A stretch of 64,000 bases of DNA from Allolobophora icterica (GCA_963556255.1 OY744613.1:44522791-44586790); one strand, 5' to 3'; shown: positions 1 through 11,559, counted from the stretch's first letter. Numbers and translations are program-made. The notes: generated by a model from the sequence alone, not told the origin.

Positions 1-632
1 ATGCACTTGTATGGTTTTTCTCTAGTGTGGGTTCTTACGTGGATATATAGATTACACCTTTGTGCAAATGCTTTGTTGCACAAGTTGCACTTGAATGGCT
101 TTTCTCCAGTGTGGGTTCTTTCATGGTTATCTAGACCGGACCTATGTGTAAACGCTCTGTTACATAATTTGCACTTGTGTAGCTTTTCTCCAGTGTGGCT
201 TCTTATATGATAAGACAGACAAGACTTCAGTATAAATGTTCTGCCACAAGAGTTGCACTTGTGTGGCCTTTCTCCAGTATGGATTTTTATATGGTTATCC
301 AGATAGGACTTCAGTAAAAATGTTTTGCCACAAGAGTTGCACTTGTATGGTCTTTCTCCAGTGTGGGTTTTCATATGGATATGCAGATTAGATTTATGCC
401 CATATGCTTTGCCACATGAATTACACTTGAATGGTTTCTCTCCAGTGTGGCTTCTCATATGTCTGTTCAAATCAGTTCTGCATAGAAAGGTTTTGTCACA
501 TAGGCTGCAGTACTTTGATTTGTCTGCAGCGTGGTTTCTGACATGGCGTTCAAGGTAACCAACTCCTGCAAATGTTTTTCCACAAATGTCACATCTGTAT
601 CGTTTTCTTTCATTGCCAATTTTTGGTTGCAT
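1..632 (-). CDS. C2H2 zinc-finger protein, copy A (partial, 3' end outside window)
   Basis: Likely a sequence-specific nucleic-acid-binding protein of the C2H2 zinc-finger class, expected in the nucleus. Read on the minus strand from the ATG at 632, the frame stays open to the window edge and holds seven complete fingers (C-x2-C-x12-H-x3-H) plus the start of an eighth. Most are joined by the canonical TGEKP-type linker (variants TGERP, TREKP). The first two fingers are the most divergent. A possible splice acceptor (tatcacag) lies 7 nt before the ATG, so this may be the second exon of a spliced gene with non-coding or short coding sequence upstream. It is closely related to the gene at 8253-9032 and shares its 5' flank. 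DNA target and biological role cannot be inferred. Confidence 0.85.
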   Translation of the reverse strand, partial: MQPKIGNERKRYRCDICGKTFAGVGYLERHVRNHAADKSKYCSLCDKTFLCRTDLNRHMRSHTGEKPFKCNSCGKAYGHKSNLHIHMKTHTGERPYKCNSCGKTFLLKSYLDNHIKIHTGERPHKCNSCGRTFILKSCLSYHIRSHTGEKLHKCKLCNRAFTHRSGLDNHERTHTGEKPFKCNLCNKAFAQRCNLYIHVRTHTREKPYKC

Positions 633-948
633 CTTAGATCTGTGATAAATTCAACGGAGATAAAACGATTACATAAATTGTAGCTTTACCATTCTCCATA
701 GGGAGTTAGAAATCCATAGCTCAACCGCTCAAACATCAGACCTTACCCATGTTAAGAACACTATCAGCTTATGTAACATCTTATGATGGACTAACGTTAA
801 TTGTTCGCTCTAATTTGTCAATTAAAAGTAATGAAATGTGTGAGAAACATACAAAGCATAATATTAAAGCAAAAGGTATTCACATCTAGTCAAATGAGAG
901 ATAAATAAAGAAATCAAAGGGTTAAGAATTATTGCAAGTGGAAAACTA
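633..948 (-). repeat. Duplicated 5' flank of zinc-finger copy A
   Basis: This stretch aligns by eye with 9033-9290 upstream of the second zinc-finger gene; shared words include ttaagaacactatca and agttagaaatcc. The two genes and their upstream DNA therefore belong to one duplication. It may include intron or promoter sequence; no TATA box is evident. Confidence 0.65.
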
Positions 949-1080
949 GTTCAATCAAATCAAATCAATCAAATATTCGTTTATGGATAGATACCCTTCG
1001 AAACAGACGCGATGGGATTGCAAAGACAAAAATTGCAAGTCATAATAAATCAGATAGCAATTAATTAAAGAGGCTAAACA
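949..1080 (-). mobile_element. LINE 3'-end remnant (minus strand)
   Basis: Read on the minus strand this ends in taaacgaatatttgattg followed by short ATTG-like tandem repeats. The same kind of 3' terminus closes the LINE fragments near 2475 and 32031. No coding sequence is recognisable. Confidence 0.4.
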
Positions 1081-1279
1081 GATTAATGGAGTTCAAAATA
1101 AGGTAAAAAAAATATATAAGAAAACAGTATAGGGCGCATTTTCATAAAGCACACGGAATATGAAGTTTTTGTTGGTTTTATCAGGAAAATTGAAATTATG
1201 AGCTCGTGGCCGGAAATTATGAGGATATTAATTGCGATCATGTGTAAAATATGGTCGTAGAACATGGTCGGAGTCTGTA

Positions 1280-1546
1280 ATGCCCCGGAAGATTCGCCCC
1301 CGTAAGATTCGCCCCCGACATTTCGCCCCCGGGAAGATTCGCCCCCGGGAAGTTTCGCCTCCGGGATCTGTGATGAAAATGTAACTAAGACTACAAGCTG
1401 GATTAGCAATGAAAATGTAACTAGAAGGGGGATCTATGATGAAAATGTAACTAAAACTAGAAGATGGATCGACGGGGGCGTACCTTCCGGGGGCGAATCT
1501 TCAGGGGGCGAATCTTCCGGGGGCGAATCTTCCGGGGGAGAAAAGT
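1280..1546. repeat. Iterated-word inverted element (GGGGGCGAATCTTCC family)
   Basis: Left side 1284-1367: several copies of the word GGAAGATTCGCCCCC in one orientation. Right side 1474-1545: copies of its reverse complement. Between them lies about 110 bp with three direct repeats of atgaaaatgtaact. The ends are thus terminal inverted repeats built from short tandem words. It is too small to code for anything and looks like a non-autonomous DNA element. Confidence 0.6.
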
Positions 1547-1727
1547 CCTAGAACCGGACCACAAGTTATGTAATTAGAGAGGCACACCACTTAGTCTAGT
1601 AATCAGAATACGGAAATGTATAGAGCGCTCAAAAAGCGAAATTGGTGTTCGATTACTAATTCTTATAAGATGAATATAACTCACGAAGTACAGCAGGTTA
1701 TTCGACAGTAATTATGATCGTTTCTTG

Positions 1728-2512
1728 TGTGTGTCTTTGTGGGGCTGTGTGATTCCATCGCGTCTTTGTCGACCGGAGCTAACATATTTACAATTGGTCT
1801 GAAACAAAGAACCTGAAAATCAATCCTGATAAAACTCGGGAAATGGCTATCATCAAACGTAACCAACCCTCACTTTCTGACAACCCTTCAATCACAGGAG
1901 TAAAACGGTCAACATCAATCAAGATTCTCGGAGTCACCATCGGAGAAAATTTAACAGTCACTGAGCACATCAATCAACTGATAAAAAGTGGAACCTCCTC
2001 CTTTTTTGCACTAAGAACTATCAAAAATCATGGAGCATCTCAAGACTCACTACATCTCATCACTAATGCAACAATCGTATCTAGAACCTTATATGCTTCT
2101 CCAGCCTGGTGGGGCCTTATAAGTGGCAAGGATAAATTGCGCCTTGAACAATTCCTGAACAAACTCAAACGATTTGGATATGTTCAAACTATCTCTCCCT
2201 CCATAGCTGAGCTTGTGCTCAAAGCCGAAATGGCCTTATTTAAAGCAGCTTTACTCAATGAAAATCACTCAATTAGATGTTTATTCCCAACCAACCATAT
2301 TACTCCTTACTCCCTAAGAAATCGTCCTCACAATTTTAATCTACCAGATAAAGACTCTCGAAACTTCATATCTAGAATGTTATTTTCTAACTCTTACTAA
2401 GCTATTATTAACAATTAACAATTTTAATTCACTTCCTTGTACACCTACAGCGTTATGTCTGTTGTTTCATTAAACGAATATAAACATAAACATAAACGAA
2501 TATTTTATTTTA
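1728..2512 (+). mobile_element. 5'-truncated LINE, C-terminal part of reverse-transcriptase ORF
   Basis: An open frame at 1843-2400 (185 codons) resembles the region C-terminal to the reverse-transcriptase domain of CR1/jockey-group LINEs. It has an ILGVTIG block, a YASPAWWG block and a final F-x-LPDKDSRNF-like terminus. The same terminal block recurs at 31465-31947. A 3' tail of taaacgaatataaacat repeats follows. The homologous region at 10395-10640 lacks this insertion, so the LINE arrived after that duplication. The catalytic YxDD core is not present. Clade assignment is tentative. Confidence 0.75.
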
Positions 2513-2857
2513 AGTGTATCAAAATGGCGCTGATACAAATCTCCGTTCCCTAAATAGAAGTGTCAATGTTAATGCTTCTCTCCTCTAGCGACTGAATAGG
2601 AGATTTATTAACGTTTGGCATTTAACCCTTATACTGCAGTGTAGCGCAAACTGTGTGCCGCGGCACACTAGTGTGCCATGCGAGATTTCAGGTGTGCCGC
2701 GAGAGAAACCTAAAATTCGCTAGTCTCTTTAATTAATTTTTTATGAAATTATTTCATAAATATAATTATCGGCTTTTTATTGTTTTCATTTTTAAGAATA
2801 GTTTATCATTCACAGTTATTTGATCTCATGTGATCAAAAGTAAAAACTCTAGTGACA

Positions 2858-3871
2858 TTAACCCTCAGACTACCAAGGTTTTTTTGTGACATCGGCTACC
2901 AAGGAGGGTGGTTACCATCCCCCCGGAATTTCGTGTTTGGTTTCAAATATTATATCATGTAATACATCATTTGATTCATCATTCATTTCTGAAAAGAATG
3001 GTATATTTAGTTGTAAAATATATGAATGCATCTCGAAATTATATAGTTTTTAACACAGGCACCGGTCCATTTAACGATATCTGATATTATCCCACACAAT
3101 TTGTACTATTTGGATAAAAAAATATAAATGATGCGGGTTTTGAAAATGAACTATGTATCCAAGAATATTCTAAATATAATGAGACTTAATTTTCAACAAT
3201 ACAAACTATTCCAAAGTCTGTTTTAGTTACAAGCAGAACCTAAAGGCGTGCAGCTATATCAACATGAAACAAGAAATTATGTAATTTTTCCCAGCAGTCA
3301 AATACGTCAGTGGTCCTTGCAGTTATTGCAAGTTACTTCCATTGTTTTGTGCGAATGCTTCCTGCAAACCGGCTTCTTGAACACTTCACAGCACTGCTTT
3401 ACTCTGTTAGCATTCTGCTTTGACTGTTTATAGCCCTTCCCCATACCCAACCATATCGGTTTACGTGGTGATGTTGCATCAGTGATTTTCACACTGATAA
3501 AGCGTATTATTATTTATTATGATCACTTCCGGCTATCAAAAGACAAATAACTAAGCAAGCAAATATAGCCCTAAATTCCCTCTAAAGAATGGCATAGTTG
3601 TTTCTCTTCCAGGAAGAATAATGAATACCTTTATAGTCGACAACAGCTTACGAGAGAAATTCCTGATTCCATAGGTGGTACCTAGGCTATATCGGGTATA
3701 ACTTTTTTTATGGCGTGGGATATCATCACTACTTTTACCTCAAAATGTGTGCAAATGGACACCCTACAGCTACCGAAAATGTCAAAATTATATTCCATGT
3801 GCTAAAAAAATTTTTTGCAGAAAAACGTAGGGGGGTGGTAACCACCCCCCCCTTGGTAGCCCGAGGGTTAA
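2858..3871. mobile_element. TTAA-type (piggyBac-like) non-autonomous element
   Basis: The element is bounded by TTAA on both sides. Inverted ends read TTAACCCTCAGACTACCAAGG-like on the left and cttggtagcccgagggTTAA on the right, with a C-rich subterminal palindrome (gggggggtggttacc / ggtaaccacccccc). No transposase was recognised inside. It is the innermost insertion of the nest. Confidence 0.7.
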
Positions 3872-4074
3872 TCTATTCTATGTTATTTATGTGTTCACCC
3901 TCCTCTCGATGTCATTATTACGGAGATAGCTTATGCGAGGCAATGGATTCGGATCACAAGTGTCTGTTGTATCATAGGCCCCTACAGACGTACGGTGACT
4001 TTCGAAAAGAAAAATACTCGCACATATTTTCGTTCTGCGAACTGAAATCGTTTCTTTTTTTATACTACGACTTC

Positions 4075-4680
4075 TGATTTTGAATTTCTTCACGAAATTA
4101 CTTAATAAATAATGCCTTGAAGTTACATTCGTCAACGATCTTTTCGAAAGGTTGAACACCTAAATTTGAGTCTTCAAGGTGCAAAAGAAAACACAATCAC
4201 GGGGAAACTGAAGGAATTCAACGAAAAGTTGCAATTGTAGATTAAGTATAGGCTACAAGCAATTCACAGCTTGATTATGTTCCAGGTATTGATGCTTCTC
4301 CACACAAAAGCATAATAATAGGGCAACTTAGGGAGACGCTGGAAAATCTCATTATCTCATCGAGAGTCTCATCGATCTTAGGGCCTAAGAACGATCTGGT
4401 TCACAGAGGCTCGTTTGCAGATCAAGATCTTGTCAGCATTTTGGATCTCAATTCTAAGCCAATATTCAGACTTGAGCACGAAAGCAATCAGGTGTTTGCT
4501 GCCATTTGGATCTTCGTATCTCTGCGAAGTTGTTTTTTCTGTTCTAACAGAAATGAAATCGAAAAAAACTAGAGCGACTACAGATGGTGGATGATGAAAT
4601 GCGTGTCTGCTTGTCGGCTATCGAACCGCGTCTTGAGTTAATATGCTGTCATAAACTAGCTCATTCATCGCATTAGCGAT
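4075..4680 (+). pseudogene. Decayed hAT transposase (C-terminal dimerisation region)
   Basis: In plus-strand frames that shift by stops and indels, this resembles hAT transposases of the ZBED5/SCAND3-like type. Near 4155 there is an HLNLSLQG block. Near 4525 a CEVVFSVLTEMK block is seen. Near 4590-4670 a DEMRVCLSAIEPRLEL block ends in an AHSSH-like terminus. Several in-frame stops and frame changes show it cannot make a full transposase. Confidence 0.65.
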
Positions 4681-5234
4681 GATCAGTCAATTAAAAATCT
4701 GCTCTAGTTTCGTTTTTAATTACTAGACTAAAATGACAAGCTTAAAATATGACAAACTGAAATTATTGCAGTTGGTTTTGTAATTTTAATAAATTTTAAT
4801 TGGTGTGCCGCGATAAAAATTTGCTCTGCTGAGTGTGCCGGGAGTTAAAATAATTTGCGAGACACTGCCTTATAGGGTCACGATATTTCTCAACCGATTT
4901 TGGTCACCGGGGGGTAAAAAATACCCCAACTGTGATTCGCATGATTCCTATGATAAACTCCGATTTTCAAGTATAAAACTAAAAAAAGTTATTTGTAGAA
5001 GGTACTGACATTATTGTTTTTATCTATGGAGCACAAGCTATTGCCAATGCGATTATTCTATTTCATAATTGATGCTGCCTGTCTAAACGCATTCGTCGTG
5101 TGGAGTCTGAAAAACCCGCAATGGAAAAAATCATAAACGTTCAACACGTCTTGATAAGCGACGTCTTTTCCTGACAGAAGTTGCTGACAAGCTCGTGCTC
5201 CACTGACAGAAGTTGCTGACAAGCTCGTAATCCA

Positions 5235-5510
5235 TTGATTACACAGCGTGCCTCCGATCCATCAATTTCACACCAACCATCTGTAGCAAAAGCCATGTTG
5301 GCGATCGGTGTACAACCGGCACATAGTCGATGCGCAACAAATCCAGCGAAGAAACGTGGTCGATGCCACTCGTGTCCACGTAAAGACGACAAGAAATGTG
5401 AACACAAATGCACTAAGTGCAACAGCGTCGTGTGCGGAAAGCATGCAGTCAAAACACTTGCATATTCCTGCTTATCCTGCCCACTTTCCCTCTCTGCAGA
5501 TGCAGAATGA
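5235..5510 (+). pseudogene. piggyBac transposase C-terminal Cys-rich fragment
   Basis: The plus-strand frame contains GRCHSCPRK, then CTKCNSVVC and a following GKH, matching the cysteine-rich C-terminal zinc-binding domain of piggyBac transposases. The catalytic DDD domain is absent. It supports the piggyBac identity of the surrounding element. The longer minus-strand frame over the same bases is not recognisable and is treated as a shadow. Confidence 0.65.
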
Positions 5511-5966
5511 CGTACAAAAAACGTAGGCCTACTGTTCAGTAAATGCTGAACGGTACCGTTTGTGTACATTGTAATATCATTGAGTTTATAATGTCATAAT
5601 TTAGCAGAACTTCATTTATTCATCCTAATTTGATGAACCCAAAACGATTTCTATATAATTATAGGCCTAATGTTCAGATACTGATAACGAGACATTGTAA
5701 CAGCAAGACACTCATGTGTAAAGCATGCATAATATTATGTTCATAAATTCCTGAGTAAAATAGCTACGACGTGGTGCATTTTCGTACTTTATAGCTGATT
5801 TGGGTGCATGACTAACTAATGAAACTGGATGCATTCTGTGGATGTACTGTAACATGTTTAGGAAAAGTCATAGAAGCGATTTCTTCAACTATTTTCAGGG
5901 ATTAAAATTTCCGTGAAAAACCGATATGGGTTTTTTTTTACCCCCCGGTGACCCTGTAAGGGTTAA

Positions 5967-7080
5967 AAGGTGTTCTTAAAAGAAAATCACACGTAGCAAG
6001 TCAGAGGAGTTGACTAAAGAAAAAACGAAAATCCGTTTGTAAGAGACCAGAAATTAAGCATCGAATGATAAATAAACTGTTGGAATTTTGGCCTACTGCC
6101 TAATATAAGCCTGGTTCGATATGTCGTCTTAAAAATTGTGGTTTATAAAGTCAACAATCATGATAATGAATATGTTAGACAGTCTTAGACAGAGTAGGCC
6201 TACACTTATTCCCGAGCGTCATGTGCTAAGCTGAATTTTCTGTAAGGTGTTTCTAGATACTTACAAATAACTTGTGCTCTGTGTCGTCGCTACTATGCCA
6301 GAATAGTAAGGCAGTTTGTTAAAATAATAATTTCGGTAGCTTATTTGGGATCTTTAATATGTGGCTAGCACGCTCCGTACCTCAATACATAATTTTATGG
6401 TCGTTGAATGGCGTTATAGCCATTCAAAGTGGCAACTTTGGCGAAGGATCTCACCCGATCAATCCATTGAAAAATGAACAAGGTCGAGGCCGCACGACGG
6501 TTATTGGCAAACTTGTTAATTTGCATCTTACTAAAAGGGATCATCACAGTAGGCCTATTGTCAATTGTAGTACTTGATCAGTAAGGTATGAGATTGGCCT
6601 AGAGAAGTAGCCGAGGCAGTCACGGTTCATGCAAAACATACAAGTCCCGGACATAGAGATTCCCTTATAGTTGGTAGAATTAACGACCGGTTAGAATAAG
6701 GGCCAAATAGGCCTACGTTGAGAGCGCGTCTGAACAGGCTTAGCTCTGCTGCGAGGAGCGCTTTACAAATGTGTATATTATTTCAATACATTAGCCCACA
6801 TTACAAACATAATTTTAGCGGCTATAGGCAATGAAATTGACAAATTAAGAAGCAAGTTTGAATTACAGTCCTTTCAGACCTTGTACTAGGCATAACTTCA
6901 TCAGTAAGGTGTGAGATTGGCAGCAGATGCTGCCAGAGGCGTCGACCCCCCCCCCGTCATTGGAGCAACTTCCCCTTCCCCTCTTCTTCGCCGCCCCTCT
7001 TTTCTTTTATACTTTTTTCATATAGCGCTATTTTTAAGAAGTAGACATTACAAAAGTAATTTGTCAATTAACTAGTCTTT
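5967..7080. other. No gene seen; scattered repeat remnants
   Basis: Short frames only, with none recognisable. A degraded L2-type 3' hairpin (gagagcgcgtctgaac...gaggagcgctttacaa) lies at about 6720-6765. The palindrome TAGGCCTA occurs near 6195, 6550 and 6708. A polypyrimidine stretch lies at 6945-7010. Confidence 0.5.
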
Positions 7081-7082
7081 AA

Positions 7083-7500
7083 AGGGGTGATCCATAAAGG
7101 ACGTCCGCAATGAGGGGAGGGATGGGTCATCGAAATGCAGACAAATACGGACAAGAGGGAGGGAGGGTAATGACCAGTGCGGACGTCCGCATTTGAACTT
7201 TTAAATTTAATGTCATTTTCTACATTACATACCACCTTGTTTCAACTTTTCCCGAAAGACAAAAGGTCAGTGTTGCCTAAAAACGGTATAAACTTTACTG
7301 CGACTTTAAAGAGGCTTTTATCACTGCACATCCTGATATGAAACCTAAACTGTCACCTAAACGTGCACAGGAACTGTGGAAAAATTTGTGAAAAGAATGA
7401 CGATGAAATAAAAAAAATTGGCTTTGGTGTGCGGACGTCCGCAAAAGGAGGGAGTGGTAAGGTCAAATGCGGACAAATGAGAGGTTTCGCTTACTTGGTA
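7083..7500. repeat. Non-autonomous element with GCGGACGTCCGC words
   Basis: The 12-bp palindrome GCGGACGTCCGC occurs at about 7179 and 7435, a related form ggacgtccgc near 7100, and half-words (tgcggacaaa, atacggacaa) nearby, with GGGAGGG blocks. The organisation is like the other iterated-word elements here. Ends and target duplication are not resolved. Confidence 0.45.
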
Positions 7501-8252
7501 TGTGATTTTCATTTGTATATAATACCTATAATTAGTACCGCCATGTACATTGTGCTTACGCCTTCAAATCGTCTGCGTACAGCATACCACATGTGCAGCT
7601 GAGATGGAGGATTGTCAAACTGACAAAAGGCATTCAGAATTTTTTCCAAGGAGCTACCTCAACATTGATTAAAGATCAGCTGAACGCAGTCTTAACATTA
7701 TTCATTGTAATTGTGAACCGTTGATTTCCTTAGTGCTTCTTTAATTATTTCCTGTCCTGGTGGCTAATTTTTCAAGCAACTTCCACAGTTTACAAAGGTC
7801 TTTCTGTTGGAACTACCAATTATTTTCAGTTGTGAAGTCCGTACGTATGTAGGGCCTATAGTGTATACACTCTTCTATATTTAATGACTCATGCAGGCTC
7901 CTGCACTCGGCCATGCTGAGCCCATAGCATTACACAAGCTTCTAGTCAGTTAGGTTAAATACAATGTACAGTTCATGATCAATGTCGCTAAAGCCATATG
8001 CACTTGAAGCTAGTGTTCAGCATGATTGCACTTCTTGAAAACAAATTGCTTCCCATAGTGCACAGTACTGTACAGATTGGCAAGATTGGCAAAAGTCATG
8101 TCTGTTTTGGTAAGATGATTCAAAATACGAGACGCACAGCAGCTGAGAACACATAGCTTTAAAGCCATGAAGACAATCAAAATGTTTCTGATAAACAAGA
8201 AACTGCAACAACCATAGAAAGTGAGTTTTGAACGACTTGCAGCTGGTGCATA
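7501..8252. other. Intergenic; nothing recognised
   Basis: I find no credible coding frame. Small minus-strand frames at 8010-8295 overlap the 3' end of the zinc-finger gene and probably belong to its 3' untranslated region. Confidence 0.4.
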
Positions 8253-9032
8253 TTATGCAGAAATCAAACTCTGGTAAAAATTTATTTCTTTGCAACTATG
8301 ACAACCTGACATATGTCCTTCAAATAGATCCAAAAATGTGTCTTCTTGCGGAGTATTAAAATGATGACAACAGTGTTCCATAAATTCCTTTTCAATTTCA
8401 AACATTTCATCGCACATTCCACAGCCGTAAGGTCTCAAGAAGAAATGAATCACATGGTATGCAATAACTTTGGACTGACATTCAAAAAGTTGTTTTTCAT
8501 CTGAAGTTGGATTCGTACTCTGCAAAATTGATTCATTTTGGATCGCTTCTGCTAATGATACAGTTGAATTGCACGTATATGGATTTACTTCAGTGTGGGT
8601 TTTTATATGGGTATCCAGTTGTGACATCTGTGTAAATTCTTTGTTGCATAAGTTGCACTTGAATGACTTTTCTCCAGTGTGGGTTCTCAGATGCCTATAC
8701 AGATTAGAACTCTGTACAAATGCTTTGTTGCATAAGTCGCACTTGTATCGCTTTTCTCCAGTGTGGGTTCTCATATGTGCATATAGATTAGAACTATGTA
8801 CAAATGCTTTGTCACATAAGTTGCACTTGTATGGCTTTTCTCCAGTGTGGGTTTTCATATGGATGTGCAGACCACATCTCCGTAGAAAAGCTTTGTCACA
8901 TAACTTGCAGTTGTGTGATTTTTTCTCAGTATGGGTTTTGACATGGCGATGAAGGTAAACCATCTTTGCAAATGTTTTCCTACAAATTTCACATCTGTGT
9001 CGTTTTTCTTCAGTGTCGGTGCTTGCTTGCAT
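8253..9032 (-). CDS. C2H2 zinc-finger protein, copy B
   Basis: A 259-codon minus-strand frame encodes a probable nuclear nucleic-acid-binding zinc-finger protein. Five consecutive canonical C2H2 fingers occupy about residues 12-150. The first linker is degenerate (TEKKS); the next three are TGEKP, TGEKR and TGEKS. After a truncated finger start (YTCNS) the C-terminal 100 residues are finger-poor, with one C-x2-C...H...CHH motif near residue 205 and a final CHSC pair. The start matches copy A: an ATG a few bases after a plausible splice acceptor (tgtcacag). It has fewer fingers than copy A retains, so the arrays have diverged by finger loss or gain. Confidence 0.85.
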   Translation of the reverse strand: MQASTDTEEKRHRCEICRKTFAKMVYLHRHVKTHTEKKSHNCKLCDKAFLRRCGLHIHMKTHTGEKPYKCNLCDKAFVHSSNLYAHMRTHTGEKRYKCDLCNKAFVQSSNLYRHLRTHTGEKSFKCNLCNKEFTQMSQLDTHIKTHTEVNPYTCNSTVSLAEAIQNESILQSTNPTSDEKQLFECQSKVIAYHVIHFFLRPYGCGMCDEMFEIEKEFMEHCCHHFNTPQEDTFLDLFEGHMSGCHSCKEINFYQSLISA

Positions 9033-9290
9033 CTTTGATCTGTGACATATTCAAGGGACATTAAATAATTATATATCTTGTAGTTTTACCATTTTCCTAT
9101 TGAGTTAGAAATCCCATAGTTCAACAGCTCGAACATCGCACCTTACTCATGTTAAGAACACTATCACCGTATGTAAAATTTTCTTAATGACGTTAATCAT
9201 TCTACCTAATTTGTCAATTAAGTGCTGAAATGTGTGACAAACATATGAAGCAAAGCGTAATGTTAAAGCAAACATATTCTAAACATATTC
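9033..9290 (-). repeat. Duplicated 5' flank of zinc-finger copy B
   Basis: Aligns with 633-930 upstream of copy A, with small indels and substitutions. After it the two loci carry different inserted elements. Confidence 0.65.
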
Positions 9291-9404
9291 TACAAAAAGT
9301 AGTCATATTATTAAGTCTGGCAATGCAAAATTTTGAACCTTCTAGATCTAGTTCAAAATTGGCTATTAATTACTAATAAAAAACCTGGACGATTTCGGAA
9401 GACG

Positions 9405-9541
9405 GACATAACCCCACCCGGACACAATCCCCTACGGCTGACTGAACTGCCTACTCAGATGTCCCCATAATTCACTCTAGTGGCTAATAAAGTCAGTGTT
9501 TTAACATAAAATTATGATATAAGATATAAATAATAATAATA

Positions 9542-9612
<71 letters not shown>

Positions 9613-9890
9613 TACACTAACTCACTAATTCACGTGAAATTATTATATACTAGAATACTTAACCGTCATATGTGACGGTTTGATGAGTACTCCCTTCAGA
9701 TGGTGTGCATAGGGAGAGGTAGGAAGTGATGTCTGTATGGCTGTGCGTCTGTACGTCTATCTCCCTCCCTCTCTACCTATATTGTGCGGCTCTAGGCCAA
9801 TCAAAATAGGTCTAGAGCCGCATACAATATTGACTCCTCCCACTGCGCCTAAGCATGAGTCAGAGCGTTTGCTGACACACATTTCTAGGA

Positions 9891-9943
<53 letters not shown>

Positions 9944-10350
9944 TAGAAATTATATATATATATATTATATAAACATATAAATAATAATAATAAATAGTAA
10001 CTCTGTGTATTTACCTGAAATTATGATATATCTATAACAACAACAAGTAAATCATGAACGAAATAATTCATTCGATGATTCAGATAGTCTGTGATGCATT
10101 AATTGATGAATATCGAAGCATAGTTTCCGTATTGTAAATAGTCCCAAGTAAACAGGATACGCCTATTCGTCAAAAATAAGGGAATTCTAACGTTGGTTAG
10201 TGTGGTATGATTAGCCCAAAGACGCATGGTAGGATTAACCCAAAGACGCAAATATCAACACACGAATAGGCTAATTACACAGAAGGAGATTTTGACCTAC
10301 TCTAAATCACTGGAATTATGTCAGGAGGGGGGGTAGGGTTATGTCCTACA
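9405..10350. mobile_element. Iterated-word element (GGACATAACCCC family) with AAT and TA arrays
   Basis: The left end has GGACATAACCCCACCC and GGACACAATCCCC; the right end has attatgtcaggaggggg and ggtagggttatgtcc, the same words inverted. Inside are an ATA/AAT array (9529-9609), a TA array (9896-9963) and an inverted pair around it (tttctaggaaat / ttctagaaat). No coding frame is recognisable. A related family occurs at 39105-39652. Confidence 0.55.
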
Positions 10351-10394
10351 CTCCACGAATTCAACAATGAAGCCTAAGGTACATAATTACACAT

Positions 10395-10640
10395 ACATAA
10401 CACTAGCAATCAGAATGCGCTCGAAGATCGTAAGTGGTCTGAGATTACTGATCTTTGGTAGACAGAATATAACTCACGAATTCCAGCAGATTATTAAAGA
10501 GTAATTACAATCGTTTCTGTTGTCAACTGTATGAAAATGGCGTTGAGTGAAATCGCCGTTCCATAAATAGAAATTGCAATATTGACGAATCTCTCCTCTG
10601 GCGATTGAAAGAGACAATTGCATTTAACGGCGGCATTTTA
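10395..10640. repeat. Paralogous segment of 1590-2610 without the LINE
   Basis: Shares agaatataactcacga, cagcag...ttatt, gtaattac.atcgtttct and then aaaatggcg...ccgttcc with copy A. In copy A these two halves are separated by the LINE at 1728-2512, so this is the pre-insertion state. Confidence 0.65.
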
Positions 10641-11044
10641 AGTGCTATTTTTGAACTGCTGGGAGAAGAGGTTATTTTTGGGGGCATTGACGTTTTATCA
10701 TTTTATATGTTCATGTTTTGAAAAAAAAACATAAAATGGTGAAGATTTCATGCAGATATCTTGCACCATTCCAAAGATCTACAATTTATGCACTTTTAAA
10801 TTCAAAAGCCAGCCTGCTGATTTGCGTAAGATCTATTCTATAGTAAGAAACAAAGATTGCTCTTTTGCAACCCTACCCATACGTTTGAGTTGTTTGATAT
10901 GCCGGTATGGTTAGGCCCAGGGTTAAGGAATGGAAACCGTCATCCCTACATACATTGAGCTCCTTACTGTGCACTAAGAGCTCTGCAATAAGTAAATTTT
11001 TCGAAATCTACCATTTCGAAATCTACCAGAAGCTGGATTTTCGA

Positions 11045-11192
11045 TGAAAATAGATCGTGAACCATTTTGTCCGTGGAACAATTGTCGTGACCCATTTGTC
11101 GGTGAACCATTTTTTGGTCTATTTGTCCGTGAACCAATTGTCGTGAACTATTTGTCGGTGAACCATTTTTTGGTCCATCTGTCCGTGAACAA
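11045..11192. repeat. Tandem iterated words (ATTTGTCNGTGAACC family)
   Basis: Two copies of a roughly 73-bp unit made of alternating words such as tttgtccgtgaac, ttgtcgtgaa and tttgtcggtgaaccatt. Nothing is encoded. It resembles the other iterated-word repeats in the window. Confidence 0.6.
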
Positions 11193-11559
11193 TTTGTCAT
11201 GACATCGTCATATTTCAGTCAACAGAGGCATTCAGTTACTGACACTCTATAAGAGAGTCGTGAATATGATATGGTATGGCAAATCGAAATGCGGGACGAG
11301 CAACACCGAAAGAACGTTGGCAAAAATGAAAACAAGACCAGCATGGATTCTAAAACACGACGATGGCAGAGAAGATTGATTTTTAGCAAAATAAGGAAAC
11401 AGCATCCAGCATCGGGACGAATATATTTTGCGTGAAAAATGACTTGGTCTTAAGATGAAACTCAATTTCATACGACGATCTTATCCTCATACGCCTAAGT
11501 TAGAGGAACGGGCTAAGTCGTAATTGTAATTTGTACTGGAACACTTTTATAGGGGACAC

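Larger units (their letters stand above)
2635..4867 (+). mobile_element. hAT element inserted in the piggyBac left end
   Basis: The ends read (tg)CAGTGTAGCGCAAA on the left and, reverse complemented, CAGTGTCTCGCAAA on the right. They are flanked by near-identical 8-bp target duplications CCTTATAC (2627-2634) and CCTTATAG (4868-4875), which are themselves piggyBac-end sequence. A decayed transposase remains at about 4075-4680. A separate TTAA-type element sits inside at 2858-3871. Confidence 0.75.
2622..5966 (+). mobile_element. piggyBac-like element, interrupted in its left end
   Basis: The left end starts with TTAACCCTTATA at 2622 and is split by a hAT insertion; it resumes as TTATAGGGTCACG at 4870. 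The right end reads gtgaccctgtaagggTTAA, ending at 5966. TTAA target-site duplications and the related full element at 37312-38841 support the assignment. A transposase remnant lies at 5235-5510. The element proper is about 1.1 kb once the nested DNA is discounted. Confidence 0.75.

Noticed and set aside
1..558. Plus-strand frames over the zinc-finger region
   Set aside because: Antisense of the C2H2 array; the regular Phe/Ser/Val/Trp pattern is the complement of finger linkers.
5141..5569. 142-codon minus-strand frame
   Set aside because: The opposite strand carries the piggyBac Cys-rich domain; the minus frame resembles nothing known.
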